A stretch of 14,657 nt of DNA from Bacteroidota bacterium (GCA_023392185.1 JAEVZP010000035.1:1-14657); one strand, 5' to 3'. Positions 7,894 to 13,801 are shown, counted from the stretch's first letter. Numbers and translations are program-made. Notes: generated by a model from the letters alone, not told the origin.

Positions 7894-7963
7894 GGGATGA
7901 GGGATGAGGGATGAGGGATGAGGGATGAGGGATGAGGGATGAGGGATGAGGGATGAGGGATGA
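7894..7963. repeat. Ten exact tandem copies of the 7-mer GGGATGA
   Basis: Seventy bases consist of ten perfect copies of GGGATGA (TCATCCC on the minus strand). The array ends four bases upstream of the SMR start codon on its coding strand, so it fills the 5' leader or the promoter-proximal region. The perfection of all ten copies suggests recent expansion and a potential for slipped-strand change in copy number. The array is free of stop codons in every minus-strand frame, where it reads as the heptapeptide LIPHPSS. Confidence 0.97.
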
Positions 7964-8053
7964 GATTTCCGGAATTTGGATCTTGGTTTTCGGATTCCTG
8001 GCTTTGGGCTTTAGCGTCTGAATTTTCCGGAAATTGCAGCATTTTTCAACGCA

Positions 8054-8093
8054 CGGAGGGCTCCAACGTGCCCCCAACGCCGAAGGCTCCAAC
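8054..8093 (-). repeat. Degenerate GTTGGA/GGCTCC intergenic repeat, copy 1
   Basis: Read on the minus strand the segment contains GTTGGAGCCTTCGGCGTTGG (8074-8093) followed by CACGTTGGAGCCCTCCGTG, so the GTTGGAGCC unit appears twice. A related sequence lies on the plus strand at 11581-11609, in the other intergenic space of this cluster. It is non-coding as far as I can tell. Confidence 0.5.
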
Positions 8094-8113
8094 TTCCACC
8101 GGATTCCATAAAA

Positions 8114-8139
8114 AAATCCTCTCCTGCCGGAAAGGATTT
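8114..8139 (-). terminator. Intrinsic terminator downstream of secG
   Basis: On the minus strand AAATCCT (8133-8139) pairs with AGGATTT (8114-8120) around a loop of about 12 bases and is followed by a run of T (AGGATTTTTTTATGG). It lies 32 bases past the secG stop codon and would end the sigma-54 activator/lptE/TPR-like/secG transcript. Confidence 0.6.
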
Positions 8140-8171
8140 GAGGTTCCTAAAAATGCTGGAAGAAAAATAAA

Positions 8172-8504
8172 TTATTGGGCGGGCGCAGGGGCAACCGGAC
8201 CTGCCGGAGCCGGTGTGGCCGGAGCAGCCGGAGCAGATTGCTGAGCCGGGGCAGCCGCCGGAGCGGCAGCGCGGCGCATTTTCGGATACGTTGCTACCGA
8301 GATAATGCAAATGGCAGCGATGAGGCCCATGGACACCCAGGTGCCTTTTTCCATCACGTCGGTGGATTGCTTCACGCCCATCACCTGCGTGCCGAGCGAA
8401 CCGAAAGAACCGGCCAGGCCACCGCCTTTAGGATTTTGAACGAGGATGAAAAACGCCAGTACGAGGCAGAGGATAATGATCAGGATGGCAAAAAGGACGG
8501 TCAT
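8172..8504 (-). CDS. secG: Preprotein translocase subunit SecG
   Basis: This 110-residue protein is the small accessory subunit of the SecYEG protein-export channel. It has a first membrane helix (about residues 2-22), the conserved cytoplasmic stretch VQNPKGGGLAGSFG (22-35), and a second helix (about 57-72). After that comes a 35-residue tail made almost only of Ala, Pro and Gln, which is not part of the core fold. The start codon overlaps the stop codon of the upstream TPR-like gene as ATGA (8501-8504), which implies translational coupling. Confidence 0.93.
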   Translation of the reverse strand: MTVLFAILIIILCLVLAFFILVQNPKGGGLAGSFGSLGTQVMGVKQSTDVMEKGTWVSMGLIAAICIISVATYPKMRRAAAPAAAPAQQSAPAAPATPAPAGPVAPAPAQ

Positions 8505-9667
8505 GGACGGTGTTGCTGCTCGATAACAGCTATTTTTTCGGCAAAATAAGTACTTTTTTGTGGGTTACGCAATTGTAATTGTTCATAAACGGCAATTGCT
8601 TTTTCCCATTTTCCCTGACCCAGATAAATCTTGGCCATCGTCTCGGTAGCGGGGTTGCCTTCGTGCGAAATGCTTTTCACCGCCATCTCAAAAACCACTT
8701 CCGGAATTTCTTCGTCTTCTTCCTCCAATGCAGCAGCAAGTTTGCCTTTTTGCCACATGGCCTTCAGCGCGCGTTTGTCTTCCTGCTCTTCGTCGTCCTT
8801 TACTTTTTTGGAATGGAAAAACCGAAGCCATTCGCCAAACGAGCGCATCACCATCAGGTCGTTGCCCGAAGGTTTTTTAAACTCAAAAGGATTTTCGGCT
8901 GCTTCCATCGCCACCCCTTCATACTTAAAGTAGTCTTTTGTGTACAACGGCTGGATCACCGGTTCATCCGGCGTGGCGGCCGTTTTAGAATCCTGCGGAA
9001 GCGGGCCCCGATCAGGCGTTGCCGGCGCTGGGGTTTCAGCAGGCTTTTCGGTTGCGGCCACCGGCGCTTCGGGAGCAGCAGCCTCCGGCGCAGCTTCTGC
9101 TTCCACCACTTCCAGATCGGTCGGCAATGGTGCCGGAGTTGTTTTTTCGGGCGTTTCAACCGCTTCCGGGGTTGCATCGGCTTCCGGCGCTGAAACTGTT
9201 GCTACTGTTTCTGCAACGGTTGCTTCTTTGGCGGAAGGGGCTTCAGCAGCAGCTGGTTCAGATGCCGCCGCTGCCGGTGTTTCTGCCGCAGCCTCAGAAT
9301 CGTTTTCCGGTGTTGCTACAACAGGTTCCGGAATGATTGCTTCCGGAGCTTCCGGATCGCCCGCTACTGCCCCGCCCGTTGCCGGCGCGGCCGGTTGCCA
9401 GCCTACAATCGTTGGGTTGTCTTCTTTGGGGGCCGCAGGCACTGCTTTCAGCCGGGTGGGCAGATAGTGCAGCACCACCGGATTGACGCCATACATGAAA
9501 GGCAGCTCTTTGAGGGCCGCCGCTTCGTCTTCGAGCAGGCTGCACACCACCTTCAGGGGCAGGAAATAAGGATAATTTTTTGCCAGCCCGCACAACTCCG
9601 CCTTGCCCGCTTCGTTGAGCGTCATACCAGAAACACGTTGGGGAGAGAGAGGAGCGGAGCTTTGCAT
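8501..9667 (-). CDS. TPR-like protein with long Ala/Pro/Glu-rich linker
   Basis: This 388-residue protein has three parts. The N-terminal region (about 1-85) is a small alpha-helical domain with YPYFLPLKVVCSLLEDEAA. A low-complexity linker of about 150 residues (85-235) is built from Ala, Pro, Glu, Thr and Val. A C-terminal region (about 240-388) contains FGEWLRFFHSKK and a TPR-like end, TETMAKIYLGQGKWEKAIAV followed by YEQLQLRNPQKSTYFAEKI, which matches the consensus A..Y..QG...KAI..YE.L...NP. No signal peptide is evident. I recall such a protein between lptE and secG in many Bacteroidota, but its function is not known to me. It starts 20 bases after lptE and overlaps secG by four bases. Confidence 0.75.
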   Translation of the reverse strand: MQSSAPLSPQRVSGMTLNEAGKAELCGLAKNYPYFLPLKVVCSLLEDEAAALKELPFMYGVNPVVLHYLPTRLKAVPAAPKEDNPTIVGWQPAAPATGGAVAGDPEAPEAIIPEPVVATPENDSEAAAETPAAAASEPAAAEAPSAKEATVAETVATVSAPEADATPEAVETPEKTTPAPLPTDLEVVEAEAAPEAAAPEAPVAATEKPAETPAPATPDRGPLPQDSKTAATPDEPVIQPLYTKDYFKYEGVAMEAAENPFEFKKPSGNDLMVMRSFGEWLRFFHSKKVKDDEEQEDKRALKAMWQKGKLAAALEEEDEEIPEVVFEMAVKSISHEGNPATETMAKIYLGQGKWEKAIAVYEQLQLRNPQKSTYFAEKIAVIEQQHRP

Positions 9668-9687
9668 AGGGAGAAATCAGGACGAAG

Positions 9688-10188
9688 TTACCAGTTCACG
9701 AACGCTTTGTTGAAAATATCATCGGCGAGCTGCGCACCGATGTTGTCGATGAGGCTTCCTTCCACCGATTGCAGCGTCTGGCTGGCCGGAAAATCAGTAA
9801 AACGGGTGAATGTCTGGTTGAAATCTGCTTTGGAATCAAGGCGGTTTTTAAAATCCACCGCCACCGAAATTGTCAGCCGGTTCTGGGAAGCTTGCTGCGT
9901 GTTTTGCACGCCTGTTACAGTAACCTCATAGGCCGTGATAGCGCCGGAAAGGTTGTAATCGGCTGTTTCGGTGTTGACGGGTGCCAGGCCGGTTTGCGAC
10001 AGGATGCGCGACCGGATCTTTTCGGTCAGCGCTGCGTTGAGCGTCGGCGACACATAGCGGGCCCGGTTTTCCAGCACCTGAATGCGAATCGTTTTTCCGG
10101 AAATATTCGCCCCGCTGAGGCTGTACACACCACAGCCCCAGAGCAGTGGCAGCGAGAGCAGCAGGAGAAAAGAGAAAAGGCGCATCAT
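9688..10188 (-). CDS. lptE: LPS-assembly lipoprotein LptE
   Basis: This 166-residue lipoprotein (LptE/LpsE family) should plug and stabilise the outer-membrane LPS translocon LptD. The start ATG at 10188 gives a lipoprotein signal MMRLFSFLLLLSLPLLWGC with lipobox LWGC and lipidated Cys19 (Cys18 if the next ATG is used). Then follow GVYSLSGANISGKTIRI, which is typical of Bacteroidota LptE, RYVSPTLNAALTEKIRSRIL, and NLSGAITAYEVT. The open frame extends upstream to 10230, but that extension would bury the signal peptide. The TTTCCGGAAA copy at 10094 is read here as ISGK. The gene is 48 bases downstream of the sigma-54 activator and carries its own promoter-like box. Confidence 0.85.
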   Translation of the reverse strand: MMRLFSFLLLLSLPLLWGCGVYSLSGANISGKTIRIQVLENRARYVSPTLNAALTEKIRSRILSQTGLAPVNTETADYNLSGAITAYEVTVTGVQNTQQASQNRLTISVAVDFKNRLDSKADFNQTFTRFTDFPASQTLQSVEGSLIDNIGAQLADDIFNKAFVNW

Positions 10189-10209
10189 TTGTTTTGGAGA
10201 AGCGGGGCG

Positions 10210-10217
10210 CAAATATA
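10210..10217 (-). promoter_or_regulatory. -7 promoter box TATATTTG upstream of lptE
   Basis: Read on the minus strand this is TATATTTG, an exact TAnnTTTG match, 21 bases before the lptE ATG at 10188. It lies in the 48-base gap after the sigma-54 activator gene, so lptE, the TPR-like gene and secG may be transcribed separately as well as by read-through. Confidence 0.45.
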
Positions 10218-10236
10218 GAGCGCCGGGCAAAGGGAT

Positions 10237-11523
10237 CTAGTCGGTAATGTCGTATTCTTTGATTTTGCGGTAGAGCGTGCGCTCCGAGATGCCCAGTTCA
10301 GAGGCGGCATCTCTCCGGCGGCCCCGGTGTTTGCGCAGCGCTTTGATGATCAGGCCTTTTTCCACATCGCTGATCGAAAGGGATTCTTCTACATCTTCAT
10401 GGGCCTGATCCTGCACCTCCGGTGCTACGGGCGACAAAGTAGCCGGCGCCAGCCGTCCTACCACAGCCGGGGCATGATAGCCGGGCGTAGCGTTGTAGGC
10501 CGGGCCAACCAGCGACTCACCGGAAACCGGATAAGCACCGAGCACCGGATCGCCCACAGTGCTGCCCTGCCCGGTGGTTGCCATGCCGAAGAGCGCCTGT
10601 TTGAGGTCGTTGAGATCGCGCTTGAGGTCGAAAAACAGTTTATACAGAATATCGCGCTCGGTGGTGGTAAACTCCTGTCCGGCCTGCGAGGTGCTGCGGC
10701 TGCTGATAGCGGGCAGCGCCAGCGCTGCTTCGGCGGGCGGTTGCAGCTGGGGCAAAAACTTTTCCAGTGCTGTGCCGGTCACGAGGCGGTCGGTGGACAG
10801 CACCGACACCTGCTCGGCAATGTTTTTCAGTTCGCGGATATTGCCCGGCCACCCGTAGCGCATCAGGAGTTGCTGGGCCGAGGCGTCGAGCTGCACGCCC
10901 GGCGTACGGTATTTATCAGAGAAATCAGCGGCAAATTTCCGGAAAAGCAGGAGGATGTCTTCCTGCCGGTCGCGCAGGGCGGGCACGCGGATCGGCACGG
11001 TGCTGAGCCGGTAATACAGGTCTTCGCGAAAGCGGCCGGTGCGGGTAAAATCGAGCAGGTCGCGGTTGGTGGCGGCCACAACGCGCACGTTTGTTTTCTG
11101 CACTTTAGACGAACCGACGCGGATAAATTCGCCGGTTTCGAGCACGCGCAGCAGCCGGGCCTGCGTGCCGAGGGGCATCTCCCCGATTTCATCCAGAAAA
11201 ATGGTTCCGCCGTTGACGGTCTCGAAATAGCCTTTGCGGGCATCCACCGCGCCGGTGAAGGCTCCTTTTTCATGTCCAAACAGCTCCGAGTCGATCGTGC
11301 CTTCCGGAATAGCGCCGCAGTTGACAGCGATGAAAGGGTTGTGTTTACGGGGCGAGAGGGCGTGGATAATGGCCGAGAATGCTTCCTTGCCCACGCCGCT
11401 TTCGCCGGTAATGAGTACGGTGAGGTCGGTGCCGGCTACCTGCGTGGCAACGGCGAGCGCGTGGTTGAGGGCGGGCGCGTTGCCGATAATGCCGAAGCGG
11501 GCTTTGATGCTTTGTACGTCCAT
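10237..11523 (-). CDS. Sigma-54-dependent transcriptional activator, no receiver domain
   Basis: This 428-residue protein is an enhancer-binding AAA+ activator of sigma-54 RNA polymerase. The AAA+ domain begins almost at the N-terminus: Walker A GESGVGKE at 40-47, the sigma-54 contact loop GAFTGA at 87-92, Walker B GGTIFLDE at 105-112, then ATNRDL and RFREDLYYRL, and GWPGNIRELKN at about 233. A poorly conserved linker of about 120 residues follows, and a Fis-type helix-turn-helix at 385-425 (RRDAASELGISERTLYRKI). There is no N-terminal receiver, GAF or PAS domain, so activity must be set by another protein, by level, or be constitutive. The same protein beside lptE is a recurring Bacteroidota arrangement in my recollection; its targets are not visible here. 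Confidence 0.92.
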   Translation of the reverse strand: MDVQSIKARFGIIGNAPALNHALAVATQVAGTDLTVLITGESGVGKEAFSAIIHALSPRKHNPFIAVNCGAIPEGTIDSELFGHEKGAFTGAVDARKGYFETVNGGTIFLDEIGEMPLGTQARLLRVLETGEFIRVGSSKVQKTNVRVVAATNRDLLDFTRTGRFREDLYYRLSTVPIRVPALRDRQEDILLLFRKFAADFSDKYRTPGVQLDASAQQLLMRYGWPGNIRELKNIAEQVSVLSTDRLVTGTALEKFLPQLQPPAEAALALPAISSRSTSQAGQEFTTTERDILYKLFFDLKRDLNDLKQALFGMATTGQGSTVGDPVLGAYPVSGESLVGPAYNATPGYHAPAVVGRLAPATLSPVAPEVQDQAHEDVEESLSISDVEKGLIIKALRKHRGRRRDAASELGISERTLYRKIKEYDITD

Positions 11524-11543
11524 AATTTTTTGCAGGGAAGCGG

Positions 11544-11551
11544 CAAATTTA
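11544..11551 (-). promoter_or_regulatory. -7 promoter box TAAATTTG upstream of the sigma-54 activator
   Basis: Read on the minus strand this is TAAATTTG, an exact TAnnTTTG match, 20 bases before the ATG at 11523. The spacing resembles that seen for lptE and the YfhO-family gene. No -33 TTTG is found. Confidence 0.5.
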
Positions 11552-11565
11552 GCGCCTGCGGGATT

Positions 11566-11637
11566 GCTGGACGCTTTGCGGCGTTGGAAGCCTTTCGGGC
11601 GTTGGACGCTGCGCGTTGGATGTCTTTGGCTTGGAAC
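11566..11637 (+). repeat. Degenerate GTTGGA repeat cluster, copy 2
   Basis: The stretch carries repeated GTTGGA/CTTGGA units: GCTGGACGCTTTGCGGC, then GTTGGAAGCCTTTCGG, then GCGTTGGACGCTGC, GCGTTGGATG and CTTGGAAC. The central part matches the minus-strand copy at 8074-8093 apart from single-base insertions. It lies in the intergenic space between the divergent sigma-54 activator and HTH genes and has no coding features. Confidence 0.5.
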
Positions 11638-11671
11638 ATCATTTTCTTGATCAGGGCTCTGGCACTATTCA

Positions 11672-11698
11672 TTTCGTTTATTTCGTTTATTTCGTTTA
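11672..11698 (+). repeat. Three exact tandem copies of TTTCGTTTA
   Basis: A 9-bp unit is repeated three times without error, ending seven bases before the TATATTTG promoter box of the HTH/PIN pair. It therefore covers the place where the -33 contact or an operator would lie. A change in copy number would alter promoter spacing. Confidence 0.85.
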
Positions 11699-11705
11699 AG
11701 AGCCG

Positions 11706-11713
11706 TATATTTG
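11706..11713 (+). promoter_or_regulatory. -7 promoter box TATATTTG of the HTH/PIN operon
   Basis: TATATTTG matches TAnnTTTG exactly and ends 22 bases before the ATG at 11736. The upstream TTTCGTTTA repeats offer only TTTC/TTTA in place of the -33 TTTG. Confidence 0.5.
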
Positions 11714-11735
11714 ATAGTTCTTAAAAAACATTTTT

Positions 11736-12224
11736 ATGGAATGGCTCTCACCCACGAAACCTTCTAAAGCCGAACAGCAGGCGGCCCGGGCCGCCACTGC
11801 GGTTTTTGCCGGCGCAATTGCGCCCCTGAAAGGCGAGGCAACCGAAATAGAAATTGAAGAAACCGGCCAAAAGGTGACGGTACCTGTGAAAGCCCTCCTT
11901 TTGCTGCGCAAGATTCTGGAAGCGATGAGCAAAGGGCAGCCGATATCGGTGGTTCCGGTTGCCACCGAGCTGACGACCCAGGCCGCTGCCGAGTTGCTGG
12001 GTTGTTCGCGTCCGCACCTGGTGAAGTTGCTGGAAGATGGAATCATTCCCTTCACGAAAGTTGGCAAGCATCGCCGCCTGCTTTATGAAGATGTCGTGCG
12101 CTACCGGCAAGCGCAAAAAGCCACCCAGAAAGAACACCTGAAAGCCATGATGGCCGCAGACGAGGAGGACGGCTTGTATGATATCATAGTGTTCGCTTCA
12201 CGGCTGTGCTGGATACCAATGTGA
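11736..12224 (+). CDS. HTH (excisionase/MerR-type) DNA-binding protein, probable antitoxin
   Basis: This 162-residue protein has a C-terminal excisionase-like winged helix at about 79-127: LTTQAAAELLGCSRPHLVKL, then IPFTKVGKHRRLLYEDVVRY. The N-terminal 70 residues are Ala-rich and then acidic, without a recognised fold. It directly precedes and overlaps a PIN-domain gene by 19 bases. In related pairs the HTH protein is the presumed antitoxin and autoregulator; that role is inferred. Relatives as I remember them end near GLYD; here GLYD (146-149) is followed by 13 further residues (IIVFASRLCWIPM) read from DNA that also encodes the toxin start, which may be a read-through tail. The tandem TTTCGTTTA repeats upstream could be its operator. 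Confidence 0.8.
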   Translation: MEWLSPTKPSKAEQQAARAATAVFAGAIAPLKGEATEIEIEETGQKVTVPVKALLLLRKILEAMSKGQPISVVPVATELTTQAAAELLGCSRPHLVKLLEDGIIPFTKVGKHRRLLYEDVVRYRQAQKATQKEHLKAMMAADEEDGLYDIIVFASRLCWIPM

Positions 12225-12742
12225 TGTATCCGGTGTTGATACGCGACATTCTATTGTGGTTTGCACACTATGATCTTTATACACCGAAGTGGAGCGAGAC
12301 GGTGTTTGAAGAATGGAAGCGGGTGATGCTGCGCAAAGAAATTCCGGAAACCGAAGCCCTGAAACGAATCGAACGCGTCAATAAGGCTTTTCCGGATGCG
12401 TTGGTTACCAATTACAGCGGGTTGCTTTCTTCTTTGACCCTTCCCGCCCCAGATGACCGGCATGTGCTGGCAGCCGCTATCAAGACGAATGCCAACGTAA
12501 TTGTAACTTCTAATCTAAAGGATTTTCCGGAAACCTACCTGCAAAGCTTTGGCCTGAGCGCCCAAACGCCGGATGACTTTCTCACCGATCTGATTGATCT
12601 GAATCCGGAAAAAGCCGTTGCTGCTTTCCGGGAAATGGTGCTGAATAAGCGAGCCCCGCCGCTGGATGTGTACGAAGTACTCCACCGGCTACGCAACGCC
12701 GGACTCACGGATTCGGCCAACTATTTGCATGCTCTGATTTGA
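12206..12742 (+). CDS. PIN-domain protein, probable toxin ribonuclease
   Basis: This 178-residue protein carries a PIN domain, a metal-dependent RNase fold used by VapC-type toxins. Visible acidic and polar active-site positions are Asp3 in LDTNV, Glu35/36 in VFEEW, Asp83/84 in PDDRHVLAAAI and Asn103 in VTSNLKDF. The C-terminal part, PDDFLTDLIDLNPEKAVAA, resembles the HTH-partnered PIN family rather than short VapC proteins. The only in-frame start before the essential Asp is GTG at 12206. Upstream the same frame reads VRFTAV, as in relatives, but has no start codon, and a stop lies at 12179-12181. Two TTCCGGAA copies (12342 and 12524) fall in the gene, read as IPE and FPE, which suggests long residence in this genome. 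Toxicity is inferred. Confidence 0.8.
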   Translation: MLDTNVMYPVLIRDILLWFAHYDLYTPKWSETVFEEWKRVMLRKEIPETEALKRIERVNKAFPDALVTNYSGLLSSLTLPAPDDRHVLAAAIKTNANVIVTSNLKDFPETYLQSFGLSAQTPDDFLTDLIDLNPEKAVAAFREMVLNKRAPPLDVYEVLHRLRNAGLTDSANYLHALI

Positions 12743-13126
12743 GTACGAATCGGTATCGGCGCAAAAGTCAACTATTAGAAGGTGCCCCGCTCTGCACATA
12801 GCGTCATTATTTATTTTTCAATGTAGTCTCCTGCCTTCTAACAGGTCGTGTCAGCTGTTGCATTCCCGGAAACGAATGCTCCTAAAGGCAAAGGATCTGT
12901 TTCAACCTTAGCGGCTTTTTGAAGATTTACAGGCGACGAAGATGGGGTTCAGTCACCGAACGGAGCCCCCTAACTTAAAGGGTCATTGACTTAAACTAAG
13001 GGTGAGACCCCTTATTTGAAAGGTCGATGGGCTGATTTAAGGTGTCACTAGTGCGGTCATACATGTGGTGGATGGAGCTAGCTGTAGGATTATTTAAGTC
13101 AATTCGCTCGCATGACCATTGCGTCC
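12743..13126. other. Gene-free stretch between PIN and Argonaute genes
   Basis: I find no convincing coding region, RNA gene or promoter in these 384 bases. They contain an imperfect inverted repeat (TTAGAAGG at 12775-12782 with CCTTCTAA at 12834-12841), a longer-range 11-bp inverted repeat (listed separately), a weak hairpin TAAGGG/CCCTTA at 12997-13014, and a series of related TTAAAGGGTC / TTTGAAAGGTCG / TTTAAGG strings at 12974-13044. It marks the change from GC-rich to AT-richer sequence and may be a junction of acquired DNA. Confidence 0.5.
12985..13103. repeat. Inverted repeat ATTGACTTAAA / TTTAAGTCAAT
   Basis: ATTGACTTAAA at 12985-12995 is repeated exactly in inverse orientation at 13093-13103, with 97 bases between. 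The enclosed sequence has no open frame of note. It could be a small non-autonomous element or a chance feature of an AT-rich stretch. Confidence 0.45.
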
Positions 13127-13801
13127 TCAAATAAAGTTCCTATAGTCATAAGTCTTTCCCTCAAACCGATTTAGTAACCAGCCTATTCTTGCTATTTCAT
13201 TAGATGTCTCAATTGTAGCTGGCAATTTTGTGTAAAGGTCAAAGCTGTTCCAGTTCATTTTCGTCAGCCCCAGTATCTCCGTAGCTATGGTACTAATGTT
13301 ACTGTTTCCATAATGTTTAATAATTTTTAAAGGCGTAGGAATACTTCTACCACCTAGAAAATAGGATCGGTAATCTGCCTTAATTGAAGGAACTATTCCG
13401 TGAGTCCAAAGCAGCGCAGAGGAGCTACTAAGGAGAAAGCATGTGCCACGTGATAAAGGAAAACTGTGGGGTTCGATTCTGTTATCTTTAACGGACATCG
13501 AAGTGAAACGGGCATTGTCTTCAAAATTTATCTCAATGAGGTCTATTCCATCAATACCTGATTTTTTCAGGCTGTCCACAATTCCCTGCATTTCGTCTTT
13601 TCTGAAAGGTGTCCTTTTATGCACAACTACTCTTTTTGGTAAATTACCTGTTGCCGTTAGAAACATCTCTCTAATCATCACGCCAAATTTGTACGCCTCC
13701 TGATAAGAAAGAAAAGGGTTGTTTTTCCTGTCATAGGTGCAGTCCTCTACGTGAGACAGTTTGTATTTTAATCCTTCCCCATTGGCGTTGTAGATATGAC
13801 T
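13127..13801 (-). pseudogene. Prokaryotic Argonaute, C-terminal PIWI part, cut by an IS
   Basis: The minus-strand frame is open from the IS boundary and gives 224 residues that I recognise as the C-terminal half of an Argonaute PIWI domain. Signs are SHIYNANGEGLKYKL and NPFLSYQEAYKFG at 1-40, PKRVVVHKRTPFRKDE at about 55-70, GIDGIDLIEI at about 82-91, LSRGTCF at about 116-122, THGIVP, TPLKII, ILGLTKMNWNS at about 176-186, LPATIETSNEIARIG, and the C-terminal NFI. Active Argonautes have RDG where this has HKRT, and an acidic or His residue where this has the NWNS form, so slicing is not expected. This is the pattern of short or other inactive pAgos that work with a partner effector. The MID domain and start are missing on the far side of the element. 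No partner effector is seen downstream (towards 12743). Sequence is AT-richer than its neighbours. An internal GTG (13681) or ATG (13678) could only yield a truncated product. Confidence 0.85.

Larger units (their letters stand above)
479..12533. repeat. Dispersed palindrome TTTCCGGAAA / TTCCGGAA family (16 copies)
   Basis: The exact 10-mer TTTCCGGAAA occurs at 479-488, 2081-2090, 3465-3474, 4278-4287, 8024-8033, 10094-10103, 10936-10945 and 12524-12533. The 8-bp core TTCCGGAA occurs in addition at 1701-1708, 2059-2066, 7807-7814, 7967-7974, 8699-8706, 9326-9333, 11302-11309 and 12342-12349. The copy at 479 extends to TTTTCCGGAAAA. Random sequence of this length and composition should hold about 0.2 copies of the 8-mer. 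The coordinates given span first to last copy; the element itself is 8-12 bp. Copies lie in intergenic DNA and inside genes, where they are read in all three phases (FRK/FRN, IPE/FPE, and ISGK in lptE), so protein constraint does not explain them. None lies between 4288 and 7806 or after 12533. Function unknown. Confidence 0.9.

Noticed and set aside
7894..7963. Possible CRISPR array
   Set aside because: The units are 7 bp with no spacers, so this is a simple tandem repeat.
7890..8042. 51-codon N-terminal extension of the SMR gene
   Set aside because: The SMR family starts exactly at the ATG at 7889; the extension is repeat-encoded. It is kept only as part of the phase-variation idea.
10327..11724. 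465-codon open frame on the plus strand
   Set aside because: It is antisense to the well-supported sigma-54 activator gene and its translation resembles no family.
12743..13126. Possible small RNA or guide locus for the Argonaute
   Set aside because: Only weak hairpins are present and no promoter, terminator or repeat-spacer structure supports it.
13127..13681. Argonaute fragment as an intact 184-residue gene
   Set aside because: The frame continues upstream with Argonaute-like sequence to the IS boundary, and a PIWI half without MID is not a known functional unit.
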